In this document: one piece after another, positions 46,055 through 59,179 of the stretch
Position numbering within the stretch: position 1 is the first letter of the stretch
Layout of the letters: the number at the start of each line of letters is the position of its first letter
NCBI GenBank assembly: GCA_949126835.1
Contig: OX421498.1
Coordinates: 29,121,081-29,185,080 of the forward strand
Origin: Anisus vortex
Taxonomy: Eukaryota; Mollusca; Gastropoda; Planorbidae
DNA: 64,000 nucleotides
Direction of reading: 5' to 3'
Notes under the pieces: model-generated
What the model was told of the DNA's origin: nothing
Database searches by the model: none
Seen by the model: only the letters and a program-made list of their open reading frames with translations
Translations under genes and position numbers: made by a program

Positions 46055-49000
46055 CTGAAAATGAGGACAATAAATCATAATGTTGTATGAACTCACTACA
46101 AGAAATAAAGTCCAATGTTCTAGAGACTGACTACATTAAATTGAGGTTAAAATATTAAAAAACCTAGCACCAATTATAAAACTGAATCCTTGTAATAAGT
46201 GTAAAAAATTAAAACTTTGAACAACACAATGAATCGGAACGTTATCTTATAATATGCAGCTATATCTACTATGCAGAATACGATTATGTCCTACACTTTT
46301 TTCATATCAGTGAATATCACATGCAAAGATTGATTCTTTTACATTTTTTCTTCTCAAGCAGAATTTGAGAATGAAATGGGTTGCCTGAACTAGTCAGGAA
46401 AAAATAACTTAACAATCTTTCAAAACCCTTTTCAAAATGTATGACTAGGATGGACAGGACGCAATAATAATAACTGCATGTATAGAAGGAACATCTGTAG
46501 CATATAACTGTTTACAAAGTGCAGTTGAAGAAGAAATATGAGACCTTACTGTTGCATAACCGCAGCTAGTTCTGGCGCTGTGCTCTATGGTCTCAACAAT
46601 ATCCACTCCTACTTCAAGCAGGTAAGGGTCCTTGGTGGCTCTGTACAGGTACATGATGCTCTCAATGATCTCTAAATAAAATACACATTGACAACTGTCA
46701 GCAGTTTGAAGTAAGTGTGAAGTATGTAAGTGTGTTATGGTGCTCCAAAACAGATAAAAGCAACTAGCTTGGCGACACAATTGGCAAGCAAATGTGCACT
46801 TGTTTTGACCACCCAGTCTGTTATTTTATTCCCTGTATTACTGTATTGTAATCAAGACCTTTAAGGATATGATTCTATGTAAGCATTGTGAAATCTGTCA
46901 GCATTGTATAAATATTGATTAGAGCAATCTAATTAGACAGTGTGATTCATAGAAAGATAGGAAAAAATATTAACCCTTACAGTCCCGGTCGTGTATATAT
47001 CCATCGACATACTTCTTTTTCCCAGACCCAGAAGCGTATATTGTCATCAGAATACGATATCTCCTGTAACCCCGTCGTGTATATTTCCCTCAAGGAAGAA
47101 CAAAATAAAGGATTTGACCTTTCACCATAGTCTCGGGCAGAATATTTATTTGATAACTGAATAGTTGAGTTTTATTTCGCTTTTTAAATTACCGAATTAC
47201 TTTCCGTTATTATGAACGGATGTGTTGATGAGACTTTATCTTATGAATTAATATTACAAATGAATACAATTATGTTATGAATTAGATTATTCTAATAGGG
47301 TAAGTTATTATGTTTCTAGAAATTTAATCTCTAAGTGTTATTATCAAATTTTTACCAACAAAAAAGTACAAAAATAGTTTTGGAACCCTATCGATGTCTC
47401 AGTCATTCTGAAATAATGTCTGGGTCATAGGGAATAATTAGTAAAATAATGTCCGGGACTGAAGGTATACATCGCAGAAAAGTAGGTCAGTACGGGAAGG
47501 GTTAAGGAATTGAATACAAAGAATCACGAGGAACTAAAAGGTTAACAGAATTTATTGACCTTAAGTTGAAGGATGAATATTCACCAATCAGTAATTATAA
47601 AAATAATTTAAATAAATGCAGACAAGATAAACCAGGGTTGACCAATTAAATGTCTGCATTAAAAATCTTTGACTATGTGAGCAGCAGAAATTATATACCA
47701 AAGTCAAGGAGAGATGCTTAGACAGTGTAAAAACATAATAATGTAGAGTTAAGATAATGTGCCATTACATAATATTATATATATTCAATTGAATACATAA
47801 AAACTGATGTGAAAATGTGTATAAATTGATTCGGAAAACAAATAATGGGAATAAGAGTAAAATAAAATTTAACTTCAGCACACAAGCGTTTATAAAAAAT
47901 GTCTTGACTCAAATATTGGAAAAGTCTCCAAAGAAAAAGTGAAAGATGAATTAAAATACTTATGGTGAGAAGAGAATGATGGATCAAAGAAGTTTTATGA
48001 AGCAGTAATAATATAGCAATATTTTTAAAATGTACAAGATAGATGCCTTACAAAAATGAGTAAGCAGTGACAAGAGCTTTTTCTTTTCGTGTTAAAAAAA
48101 TATTTTTAATGCAGTAAATGTTCTGTTAGTAAATAGATTTTTGATAAATAATGTAACAATCTTTTAAGAACTAAAAAAAATAGAGTTTTACAGTACTATA
48201 CTAACTAATCACAAAGCTGTATACATTTTTTTGAACCTGTTGGGGAAAAAGATCTTCTGAGAAATAGGTATTAGACATTAGCTCCTAGAAATAGACTGAT
48301 GGGCTTTAGAGAAAGGTTTTTGTCAGACACATACAACAGAATATGACAAACCTACCCGGACGGAGAGGGTAACCCTCCCTGCCCTGATGAACTTCGGCCT
48401 TGGGAATATTATAATATTCTGGGGTGAAGCCAAACTGCCGCCAAACTTGGTGAAAATTGTGAATGGTTTTCACTGCTTCCTCCAGGTTGCCAACTAAAGA
48501 CTGCGCCATATAGAGTTTAAAAAAGCAAAATGTAAACGATATCATTAAAAATACTATTGTTTACATGAAGTAACAATGTTAGAAATTATTAGCATAGACA
48601 TCATTGAACATTCAAATTTGTTACTTTTTTCATACCTAATGATTCATGCTTGATGCATTGCAGTTTTACAAATGTCTATCAATATACAAATTTAAAAAAT
48701 TGTATTATTTGTGTACATTTTTTTTATATAAAGGTTAATATTATGTCAGCTCCAGCTATTCTTAGACATAGAAATAAATAAATCCATTCTTATAGATAAT
48801 ACGATTATTTTTTTTTTTACTGGATAGGCCTATGGGTTAAAACTTAAGCTGCTTGAATGTTAGTTTAAAATTGTCTATTCCAAAGTTAAAGTGATGATTT
48901 TATCATAAATGTAGTTAATACCACTTTAAAAAGAAATCTAGGCTACTTTTGCTGTTGTTGCTTTATCTACCAATGTAAACTCTTAACTATGCAAGTAACT

Positions 49001-52000
49001 TTTTTGTACTTTCTTTTTCATTATTGCCTCCATTTCTTTTCCACTCACTTTTGACTTTCACCACTTGTAACTTTTAGCATTAAAGTTTTTGAATAGCAAC
49101 GTAAAGCAAAACAGCTAATAAACAAATATATATATAATAATTATTGTTACTATTATTAAATTTTCTTGCAGGTAACTTATATAGATATAAAAAATATTGA
49201 ATCAATGACTGACAAAAAAAGTATAAAGTAATAATAAAATAATATTATAAAAGGATAATTCAAATTACACATATTTTAACAAATAAAAAAGAAACATAAA
49301 TCAATTGTCCGTTGTATGTGTAAAAATAGCTTCATCTGCCAATTTTTTAACAATAATTAGATTACATCTTTTAGGAGAAGCCTAAGTAGTCATGAACAGA
49401 AAATACACACCTGTATGCTAGGCCAATAGCCATCAAGGGAGGTAAACAGAGGCAGAGTTATGCTCCCCTTGTTCATCTGTGCCCACATGTACCAATCTCC
49501 CCTTTTCATATATTTCTTGATGGGCACCTCATATTCTATACACAAAAAACAGGCAATAAAAACTTAAGGATAATTGAAAAATAATTACTTACAAACATTG
49601 ATATATTTCTTTTTCAGAATGTTTGTTAAGGCTTTTAGATACTTTCAAACTGTTACAAAACAATAAAAAGTACCTCTGAACATGTGAAGTAACTCTGGTA
49701 TGTTAAACATAATGGCGCCTTTGATCAGGTACTCAAAGTAAGAGTCGATTCCTCCGCCTATCCCAGAATCCAATGCTGTCCATTTGCCATTGCTGACATC
49801 AATGTGGTTCCCAAGCTGCATACAACCACACACACATAAATTATTGGGATTTTAAAATAAATGTTTGAGATACATTGTTAATAGTAAATAATTTAAATAT
49901 ATTTTACAAGTATTATGGGAATCGGTGGCCAAGCGGCAGAATGCTCAGCTTGTCAAGTGACACCTGGGTTTGAATCCTGGTGAATGCTAAAATTTGTTCC
50001 TGGATCTGAAGGCTGTCTCTGATTCTACCCAGCTCCGATAGGTACCTGACATAAGGTGGAGATAAAGAAGGCAGCTGGGCATTGGGATGACCACACAATC
50101 ACCTTGTATGCAGTGGCTACGGAAAATTGTAAACGCTGTGTCACAGGCCCTATAGATCATATTGGTCTGACAGTAGGGAAATTTTACCTTGTCTTGGTAA
50201 AAATCTGTTGTTTATTTTTTTAGGGCATTGTTCATTTAAATTTATTTTTTATTTGTAATATACCGAAGCTGCAGTATGAAAACAGTAGCATCCACAAATA
50301 GATGAGTGGGGGGGGGGGGGGGGGTAAGGTCTTAGCCTAAAATTCCAATGGGGTGGATATTGAACTTAATACAAACACATGCAATATTTTTCTGTTTCAG
50401 TTATCATATGCAGAATTGATGAAATGTGTTGTCTTACCATTCCTAAAGATGATCTGAACTTCCAGAGAGCCCTAATGGCTCTGATGGCCGCCTTCTCAAA
50501 GACAGGGTCACCAGTGAGGCGGCTCAAGGTGCCAAACTCCACAATGAACGTCCCTACACCGGCAGTACACGTAACAGTTGTCTCCCCTTTAGGCACACCG
50601 TGGCGTAGGTTGACAGTGCCATATGGCATTCCAGTTGGTGTGTCAAACGCTGAGTCAGTGATATAAATTGAATATTAGTAAGTAAATGTTAAGATATAGG
50701 ATAGGTTAGCTTTTTTTCAAAGTATGAAAAACAAATATTTGATATAATTCAATATATTTTGGTATAATAACTGAAGATACTAGGTCCCAGTTTAAATAAA
50801 TCAGTTTCATTTAATGTGTGTTTACTTCATTGAAAAGTATACAAGCAATTGAAATTTTAATTTAAAAAAATCACAAAATGGTTTGTCTATTCGTCGTCGT
50901 CGTCGGCGGCATCCGTCCGTCTCCAAGAGACGATGGTGTAGCTTCACGGCAAAGGTGACCAGCTGCACCGCCGAGAATGGCTGTGGAGGCCAACTCGGGA
51001 GTGGCAATCCCTGCCGCACTTCAGGCATTTGAAGGTGGATGGCTGTTGTAAAGGAACCTTCCGCCTCGCTCTTTTCTGGATGGCAGCTTCCATGCGCCCA
51101 GTTTCTGCGCGGGATGTGCCAAGCAGACTGCGAGCCTCCAAGTTGGTCGGTCAGAAGCTTGGCATTCCCATGTGTCAAGGTCAATTGAGCTCTCGTTCAG
51201 GTCTCTTTTGCAAAGGTCCTTGAATCGCAGTTTTGGGCGCCCTATCTTCCGGTGGCCTTCGACCAGTTCTCCATAGAGGAGGTCTTTAGGAATGCGACCT
51301 GCATTCATCCTTTTCACATGGCCGAGCCACCTGAGGCGTTTCTCACTGAGCACAGCGTGAAGGCTGCTCATGTTGGCTCTCCCCAGCACCTCTGTGTTGG
51401 AGACCCTGTCCTGCCACTTGATCTGCAGTATTCTCCGTAGGCACCTCGTATGGAAGCTGTTGAGTTTCTTCTCGTGCCTCGCGTAGGTGGTCCATGACTC
51501 ACAGCCATACAGGAGAGTGCTGAGTACGCAGGCGTGGTAGACGCGCAGTCTGGTCCTCTCGGTGAGGCTGGAGTTGTCCCACACTCGCTGTTTTAGTTGG
51601 GCCATGACTGTGGCTGCCCTGGCGATCATGCTGTTGATCTCCAAGTCGATGGACTGTGAACTCGAGATAATGGACCCGAGGTATGTGAAGCTCTCGACAA
51701 CCTCCAAGGTGTGTCCATCGATGACGATGTTTGAAGGGGTCTCCGTGCCCTGAGCCATGACGTTAGTCTTTTTCAGGCTTACAGTCAGGCCGAACTCCTT
51801 GCATGCATGAGAGAAGCAAGTGACGAGCTGCTGGAGTCCGTCTTCGGTTTGTCTATTACATTTTTAATAAAACCAAAATACTTTAAGTTGAAATGTTATG
51901 TAATGTTCTGATTAAAAACAAAAGCAACAATAGAAAGTATTTTGTATAAAGAATACTTACTTATTGCTAAATACTTTCTATTGTTGCTTTTTGAGTAGCA

Positions 52001-55000
52001 TTATTTTTAAACAAGTAAGGTTACAAAATATATAGTCACTTCAACATTAAGACTTGTGCTTAATAATTTTTCTGAAATTATTGTTTTGTGTTGTTTAGTG
52101 TTGTTTATTAAAATCATCTTTTTACAGATTTAACATTTCTATGACAATGCTCTTATTGAGTTCCAACAGTGGCTTAGAAAGGCTTCACACATATCTCAAG
52201 GTATAATGCTATTTGTCTGTGACAACTAACTATTGTCAAATGTACCTCAAGCAATAAGGTAACAATGAAGTATTTCATTTATAGAGTTAACAAAGCTGCT
52301 TTTAACACTTTCCATGACCATTTGTGCACAATGTTCTTCAGCCCTTACTTCCCAAACTGGTGTCAGGTTAGATGTGTAGAGTCAGGTATATGCTTTGAGC
52401 TAATGACAGTCAGAATGGCAACCCAAATAACACTGCCATTAGACTACTGTGCCCCACAAGTGGAAACAGTTTGCTTAAAAGTATTATCTTTAACAAAATA
52501 TAACATCAAAAATGCATATTTCTGATAAAGTGCAGGTAATAGCTCACCTGGTAAAATTTTCCTGGCAACATTTTCTGCCATTCTAAGCAAAGGTCCTGAA
52601 CAAGGCCAAGCTGGCTCTAGCTGCATACCAGCTTTTTTCATGAGGAGATGTCCAGACAGCAGGCCACCAACAACTAATGAGACATGATACAATATTTGTG
52701 TTACTATTGGCTCTTTGGTAATGAGGAACAGACAGAACATGAAGTAAAGATACATTATCAAATGCCTGGGTATTAAAGAAAACTTATACATACAAAGCAA
52801 AAAAAGCACACAAAAAAAAGGTTATTTCATACAAAATGTAAAAAATCTGTTTATTTGTGCCATATTAGAAAGATAGTTTTTTAAACCTCTGGCTTAAAAG
52901 TAAATATCCTTTTACTGTAATTGTAAGTATATAGAACTTGTTAACAGGGAATAACAATTTCATTGGACACAGCATATTAAGGGATTGTGTGGTCCAGGCA
53001 CCCTTAATTTCTCTAATTGATAACCATTAGAGATTAACATCTAAATGTCACCATCCAGCCATGACAAAACTTAGCTAGGCATTAATAATAATAACAATAA
53101 TATTTGTATAGCGCTGCCAACAAACATAATGTCAGCTCAGAGCACATTTAACATGCAACTAAGAACATGGATATAATCTCTAGGCTAAGAATAAAACTAA
53201 TTGATGATTTTAAACTTTACAAATATTGATCAAATCAAATAAATGAAGCATTAAGTGACCTAACATATAAGTAAGACAGTAGTGGTCTAAAGCCTGTTAT
53301 CTAAGGTAAATATTGAAATAATGAGTTTTTAGGTTCTTTTTCAAAGTAACAGTAGAGCTTGTTCGCCTGAGTTGAATTGGAAGTTGATTCCACACCTTCG
53401 GACCGGATATTGAGAAGGCTCTAATTCCAACGGTCGTCAGAGACAAACGGGGCACTTCTAAAAGCAAGGAGTCGGCAGAATGAGGTGTTCTTTGCGGAAC
53501 ATATGGTTTAATTAGTTCTTTGAGATTGGAGGCATCTTGTTGTTATTAAGTAGGAATAGAATCTGACAACTTTAGAGTGGTACTTCAAGTGGTACATCTC
53601 CAGTGAAAGCAATGCACACACATGCTCACACACATAGATATATATATATAAACTATTTTCTTACTTCGAATATTTGTTTCAAACACAGAGGCATTGATGT
53701 CTATATCAAAAAAACTTTCTCCCTTGTCTATCAAGATCTGAGCTATTCGTCTGAACTCTGAGTAGTTGCCCATAACTGCCAAGGTATCCATTGCATCAAT
53801 CAAAGTCAGGGAATAACTACAAAAGGGAAACACATACACAATATAGCACTCAAATCTGCATTTTTCACGACTTTGCTTGACCCAGAAAAAGTATTCTGAA
53901 ATAAGGTATAGTAAAACATTAATTTTACTGACTTCAGATTTAACCAACAAACCTTTTTTTCCTTGAGTCAGCTATTTAACCTACTGATAAAACACCATCT
54001 TTGATTTTGGAAAAGGTTTAAATAAATGACTGATAATATTTCAATAAATAGTTAAGTTTTCATCGTAAATACTTTTTGTTAAGAACTTTGAGTTTTTTTA
54101 AAGAATACTGCAAAATATTTTTGTTAAGAACTTTGAGTTTTTTAAAGAATACTGCAAAATATTTTTGTTAAGAACTTTGAGTTTTTTAAAGAATACTGCA
54201 AAATATGAACAATATATAATTTTAATTATTATAGCATTTCAATGGAATTGTTGTAATCATTACAAATACTGAATTCATTAACACTGCATATAAATAATTC
54301 CATCCTTACTTTATCATTTAATGAGCTTTCTGATTTAGATGAATTATTATATAACTTTTTTGAGATTATAAGGCCGTTGATTCAAACCTATTGTAGAATT
54401 AATCTTCAGTAACTTCAGTTAGGAACTTCCAACACTTATTAATAATACTTAAATTACAAAGCTTTTGATAAAGGAAAAAAAGGAAACTTTCAAAGCACTC
54501 TCCTGGTCCTATGGTTAGACTGTCAAATCGACAACCTGGGTTCAAACCCTGCTGCTGTCTAGGTCCCTGCCTCCTAGCAGAAAAGAAATGTCTGTAGCTA
54601 ATAAAACTCTCACAAGTGGAATCAGTGAAAAAAAATCTTCTCAAGACTTGGGAACCACAGCCACATAAGAGTTCATAGAAACAAGTGTTGGTTGAACAAT
54701 TTCTACCAATGTAAGTGTTAGGACTTCCTTGGCTTCAGTTCAGCTTTTATGTATTAGAAGCTGGAAGTTGAGTTGATGATATCTTGTCCATTGAGTTACT
54801 AATTGATTTCATTGATAATATTTCTTATTATTCACTGCAGGCAGCAATCATACACAATCAAAAGCAATTTAAACTTTAATGACTTGAAATTAATCTAAGG
54901 TACAATTAAAATGTCATGAAGAAACGTCTATGCAGGACAAGAGCATCTAAAGAACTATCTTTACACAAAAGGCCTGACTCCCACGAGGTAACAATTCTCC

Positions 55001-57141
55001 AATTAATTCTATTGGTCCCCTCAAATGGGTCATCTTAAAATTATACATTTTCACAAGGGGTAAGAGTTGAATTCAGACTTTACAGCAAGCCATAAACTAA
55101 ATTTTCACAAGGGGTAAGAGTTGAATTCAGACTTTACAGCAAGCCATAAACTAAATTTTTACAAGGGGTAAGAGTTGAATTCAGACTTTACAGCAAGCCA
55201 TAAACTAAATTTTCACAAGGGGTAAGAGTTGAATTCAGACTTTACAGCAAGCCATAAACTAAATTTTCACAAGGGGTAAGAGTTGAATTCAGACTTTACA
55301 GCAAGCCATAAACTAAATTTTCACAAGGGGTTAGAGTTCAATTCAGACTTTACAGCAAGCCATAAACTAAATTTTCACAAGGGGTAAGAGTTCAATTCAG
55401 ACTTTACAGCAAGCCATAAACTAAATTTTCACAAGGGGTAAGAGTTCAATTCAGATTTTACAGCAAGCCATAAACTAAATTTTCACAAGGGGTAAGTGTT
55501 CAATTCAGACTTTACAGCAAGCCAAAAACTAAATTTTCACATGGGTGGACGTCACAATTTAATATTTTAAAGGTTATTACTCCCCCCTCTCCTTGGACTC
55601 TAGTGGACGCAGTGACCCTTTAATGTCTATAGTGCACTTTTTATTTAAGGAACAGGAATAGTTTAGACCTCACAGCTGAGTAAAAAAGTTATCAACTTAC
55701 CTGCCCCAAGTATCATGACCTTTACATGTCAAGGGCTGTAGTTCATCATAGGGGTATGCATAGTTCAAGTAGCCTTCATATGCATGATAGAACATCTGCC
55801 TGACCTTTTCTCTGTAAATAACAATTGACAATAAATCTAAAATATGAGATATAAGTTGTACATTTTAATTACTTGCGTAATAAGTAAAGTACCTTTTGGA
55901 CCAAATTGATCATTGGGCCAGTGAAGAAGCATTCACCAGTTTCAGTGGCCACTGTATACATCCCAGCACAATTCCTAGCCACCTTTACTTTACCCTAACT
56001 AATGTCCGGTACCCATCAGAGCTGACCCATCAGAGCAGACTCAGGACACCCTCAAGTCCAGGGAACCCAGGAACTTTGGTATGCCAGTCCAATGCGCTGT
56101 CACCCGGCCACATTAATTGTGTAGCTTTGAGCTAATTAGGCTATGTTTTTAAACCCTTGGGGCTTATGTGAAAATCCTACTCAATGCTTCTCTGTTTTTA
56201 ATGGAAAAGTGTGGTTAACTTTTTGTAAAATCATGTAACTTGTAATAGTTTTACACTTCTTGCTTCTTAGAATTGTAGTACTAGTATTAATTATATGCTT
56301 TGGCATGAAATTTGGATAAAATAAATTGATTCAAAATTGGTTCTACAACCTGCAACAACTACAAGTAGAATAGTTGATAAATAGGTAGCATGTTCATTGC
56401 CATTAGCACACCCTACAAAAAAACCCACAGCCCACAGGACATGATCCGACAAGCTTTGTAAAGGACCCCCCAGGGAAAGAGACAGGTTGGTCACCTGAAG
56501 ACCACCTGGAGAAGATCCTGCGAGGATGAAATGAAAAGCTGCAACCTTTCAGGGGGTGAACTAAAAAAAGACTGCCCAGAATAATTCAGAATCTAGTGCG
56601 CTGGAGAGCTTTTATTCATAATAAACAAGCCACATTGCCTGGCGTTGCCCGGGTGAAAAGAAAACAGGACTGTATAAGGTGCAGATAAAATTGTATAAAC
56701 TACAATTAAAAGAAAGCTATAAATCTAATAGGCCTATTTAAATTATTATTTGTTTACTGAAGACTTTTAGGAAAGTAATTTAAAATAAATATATTGTAAT
56801 CTGGTAAAAAAATAGGCAAGTATTTTTCTTTAACAAAAATCTAAATTGCCCGTGCCGTAGATTTAAAATATCTTTTGTTTTAATAGTTTGAAAAAAAAAT
56901 TATAGACAAAAAGGTATAGTATAACTGGAGAATCGAACCCGGGTCGCCCGCATAGCAGTCCACTACGTTAACCACTGAGCTAGCGAAGACACATTATGAT
57001 GTGACGTGACATGTCCGATGTGAAAAATTATTAGACAGTATATTTTTTATAGACCCAGGCCTCAATAAGTCAGTGTGAGTGACACAAACTCACGTGTTTT
57101 CAAATTGACCAATAGGGATCCATGGGGACACAAACATGATC

Positions 57142-57175
<34 letters not shown>

Positions 57176-57562
57176 ATACAGATTTTTTTTTCTTGGAACG
57201 TTGGCAGGTCTGAGGTAGGCTTACTTTAACTTTTAAAAGTTTTATTACCAAAGTTTTTAATTTAATCAAATTAATCTTGTCAAGTCCTGAAGTCCATGTC
57301 CAAGTCAAGTAGGCCTATCATAATCAAGAATCAAGTAGTAGCTAGTAGCCTAGTAGGCTATTTAATTTTATTTAAAAAGTATTAAAATTCTCCAACAAAT
57401 TGATACATGGTTATGACATGATTAAAATAATATAAATATATAGGCCTACCTGTAAGCATCAATGTTAATTTCGCCAAATCGTCCTGCACTACAATATTTT
57501 AGCGTAATTAGTAATACTGGCAACGTCAACACTCTGGTGAACATTGTAAACACTGACGCCAT
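44297..57562 (-). CDS. EDEM2: EDEM2, ER degradation-enhancing alpha-mannosidase-like protein
   Basis: Ten coding exons (57562-57450, 55811-55701, 53816-53665, 52673-52548, 50649-50438, 49815-49674, 49535-49411, 48500-48356, 46671-46550, 46054-44297) join in frame with GT-AG introns to give 1001 residues. A signal peptide (about 1-26, [20 protein letters not shown]) targets the ER. The GH47 domain spans about 35-495: [20 protein letters not shown] near 66-85, VFETNIR with acidic Glu121, [10 protein letters not shown] with Glu266, GYPLRPE with Glu376, MESFFLAET with Glu430, and the calcium-site block TEAHP at 479-483. Cys67 and the Cys491/492 pair match cysteines of vertebrate EDEM2. It trims a mannose from misfolded glycoproteins to start ERAD. 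It is EDEM2 rather than EDEM1/3 because of [12 protein letters not shown] and FNTEAHPID. It is far longer than the roughly 580-residue vertebrate form. Confidence 0.96.
46443..46503 (+). mobile_element. SINE family 1, 3' fragment in EDEM2 intron 9
   Basis: gacgcaataataataactgcatgt...agaaggaacatctgta matches the tail of the SINE at 31146-31335. Confidence 0.55.
46672..48355 (-). other. EDEM2 intron 8
   Basis: AT-rich, with no recognised element apart from short simple repeats. Short ORFs (46942-47130, 47775-47987) have no supporting similarity. Confidence 0.6.
48501..49410 (-). other. EDEM2 intron 7
   Basis: AT-rich intron without recognised elements. Confidence 0.6.
49918..50190 (+). mobile_element. 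tRNA-derived SINE, family 2 (copy 2), EDEM2 intron 5
   Basis: cggtggccaagcggcagaat (A box) and gggtttgaatcctgg (B box) are followed by cgataggtacctgacat and the tail gatcatattggtctgaca, as in the copies at 33030 and 55885. It lies antisense to EDEM2. Confidence 0.82.
50298..50323. repeat. Poly-G tract
   Basis: gagtgggg followed by a long G run in EDEM2 intron 5, immediately after the SINE. Length is likely variable. Confidence 0.85.
50892..51845 (-). mobile_element. 5'-truncated LINE in EDEM2 intron 4, with target duplication
   Basis: The 954-bp insert is bounded by perfect 12-bp copies of ggtttgtctatt (50880-50891, 51846-51857). The minus strand encodes the end of a jockey-related LINE polymerase: [52 protein letters not shown]. 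The main ORF is 51021-51758, and the reading extends upstream to the insert edge. After a frame change near 51050 it continues with [21 protein letters not shown], a C2H2-like finger at the protein's end. The 3' tail is a short (GAC)n run. It has the same orientation as EDEM2. Confidence 0.93.
53085..53545 (-). mobile_element. CR1/L2-like LINE 3' region in EDEM2 intron 3
   Basis: Begins (forward) with (ata)n then tttgtatagcgct, the reverse complement of the tail found at 8405-8443. The following sequence (gagttgaattggaagttgattccac ...) is high in GC relative to the intron. No coding frame survives. Confidence 0.5.
54070..54207. repeat. Three tandem copies of a 46-bp unit
   Basis: tttttgttaagaactttgag / ttttttaaagaatactgcaaaatat repeated three times, nearly identical, in EDEM2 intron 2. 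Confidence 0.95.
54497..54660 (+). mobile_element. tRNA-derived SINE, family 1 (copy in EDEM2 intron 2)
   Basis: tcctggtcctatggttagactg (A-box-like) and gggttcaaaccctgctg (B box), then aagaaatgtctgtagctaataa, parallel to the SINE at 31146. Confidence 0.72.
55046..55545. repeat. 54-bp minisatellite, about nine copies, EDEM2 intron 2
   Basis: Unit: attttcacaaggggtaagag, ttgaattcagactttacagc, aagccataaacta. Copies are almost identical, with a g-to-c variant (gttcaattc) shared by the distal copies, which shows stepwise spread along the array. The final unit is truncated at cacatgggtgg. Confidence 0.97.
55885..56120 (-). mobile_element. tRNA-derived SINE, family 2 (copy 3), EDEM2 intron 1
   Basis: On the minus strand: gtggccgggtgacagcgcat, a weakened B box (cctgggttccctgg), then gatgggtaccggacat and ctggtgaatgcttcttcac, matching the copies at 33030 and 49918. 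Confidence 0.75.
56400..56600 (+). mobile_element. LINE polymerase C-terminal fragment, EDEM2 intron 1
   Basis: [20 protein letters not shown] and the following [13 protein letters not shown] block match the last part of LINE polymerases, as in 58770-58900 (KRGRPRNTWRRDV). Short and truncated at both ends. Confidence 0.7.
56925..57000 (-). repeat. tRNA-like sequence, probably SINE-derived
   Basis: The minus strand reads gctagctcagtggttaacg (A box) and cccgggttcgattctcc (B box) about 30 bases apart. The T stem and acceptor stem do not pair well, so a working tRNA gene is doubtful. Confidence 0.5.
57145..57174. repeat. Homopolymer run of 30 C
   Basis: Uninterrupted C run in EDEM2 intron 1. 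Its exact length is likely unreliable in any assembly. Confidence 0.9.
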
Positions 57563-57924
57563 GTTTTTTAAGGGCTGACTCCGTGCGCTGAAAACACAGC
57601 CAGTGAAAACATTAACTATTCATACTTTATAAGTTTAAGTAAAGTAAAAGTAGCAAATTTGTATTATTTCTGTGAATAAATCATATGCATTTAATATTTC
57701 TATTTCACTTTCTAATAGGGGCCTAGTCATAATAGTCTATAGGCCTACTATACTGGCTATAAATACTATAATAATAATATTTATTTGTACCTATATCTTT
57801 AACTTATAATTTATAATATTATTAATTATTATAATTATATTAATTATAATATTACAAAGTCTTATTCAAGTAGGCAGTAGATCAGTAGGCCTAGGCCTAT
57901 ACTATACCACTATAGTCTATACCT

Positions 57925-58997
57925 CTCGTGTGGAGTTCCTGATCTCCATCGGGCGCCTCCCCGGGTGGGGGATGGGGGAATGCCCACCAGATATGGTAGG
58001 TACTGGGGAAATCAAATACCCAGGGCGGACCAAAATCAGAACCTGCAGCCTTGCAGGAAGTGGGTGGAACCACAAAGGCTAGGGTACCCTTACCAAAATT
58101 AAGGGCAGCTCTCCGAATAGCTGTGAGGGGCATCCCCCCCCCCCCAGATGGTTGTGCACAGGGCTAACAACCCTGTCACATAAAAAACATTTTGTTACAA
58201 AAACGCCAACAAGAAGTGTTTCAGCCACTTCTGCACGTATTGGTCTTAATATACACAAAGGGAAGAGTAAGGTCCTCAAGGTCAATGCCACAAGTACTGT
58301 ACCCATTATGCTGGAAGAGGAAGCACTAGAAGAAGTTGAGAGTTTTGTCTATCTTGGCAGCATATTGTGGACAAGCAAGGTGGGACAGATGCTGATATAA
58401 AAACAAGGGTTGGAAAGGCACGAACGGCCTTCCAACAACTCAGGAATGTCTGGGTCTCCAGACACCTGAGAAACAACCTAAAGATCAGGATCTTCAACAC
58501 CATGGTGAAACCGGTGCAGCTGTATGGAGCCGAAACCTGGAGAACCACGGCCACGAATATAAAGAAACTCCAGTCCTTTATAAATAACTGTTTAAGAAGG
58601 ATTCTTGGGATTCATTGGCCAGACAGGATAAGCAACCTGCAACTGTGGCAGCGGACAAAGCAAAAACCAGTGGCTGGAACAAGAGATCCTCCAGAGACGA
58701 TGGCAATGGATTGGTCATACACTCCAAAAACCTGCTTCTAGCACAACAAGGCATGCTCTGAACTGGAACCCTCAGGGAAAACGGAAAAGAGGCCGGCCGA
58801 GGAACACTTGGCGCAGAGATGTGGAAGCAGATGCCAAGGAGTTTGGCCTAACTTGGGGGAAGCTGGAGAGACTGGCCCAGGATAGAGATGCCTGGAGGAC
58901 CCTTGTTGGCGGCCTATGTCCTAGGAAGGACCACAGACGTCGATAATCGGCGCCTGTTCCTCAGGGACGAGAAGGCAGAAGAAGAAGAAGAATAAGA
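57925..58997 (+). mobile_element. LINE copy upstream of EDEM2, with target duplication
   Basis: The 1073-bp insert has 13-bp flanks atagtctatacct (57912-57924, 58998-59010). From about 58230 it encodes the end of a jockey-related LINE polymerase: SFVYLGSILWTSK, TMVKPVQLYGAETWRT, ILGIHWPDRISN, then KRGRPRNTWRRDVEAD and DAWRTLVGGLCPRKDHRR, with several frame changes. It ends with a (GAA)n tail. The first 220 bases are GC-rich and do not read as RT, so the copy seems to join an upstream LINE segment to the RT end. Confidence 0.9.
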
Positions 58998-59179
58998 ATA
59001 GTCTATACCTGTAGAGTTTTAGGCTTTAAATTTAAAGCTGAAACTTCTGCAGTTAGAATAGATAAGTCTATGAGTTTTATAAAGTAGGCTATAATAAAGT
59101 AGTTCACCTCTACTAATTAAATAAGTCAGAATAATGTTTTGTTTTCCAAAGAAGTTGATGATTAGTTTCTTGGTATTAA

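Noticed and set aside
56925..57000. Functional tRNA gene on the minus strand
   Set aside because: A and B boxes are present, but T and acceptor stems do not pair convincingly; a SINE-derived origin fits better.
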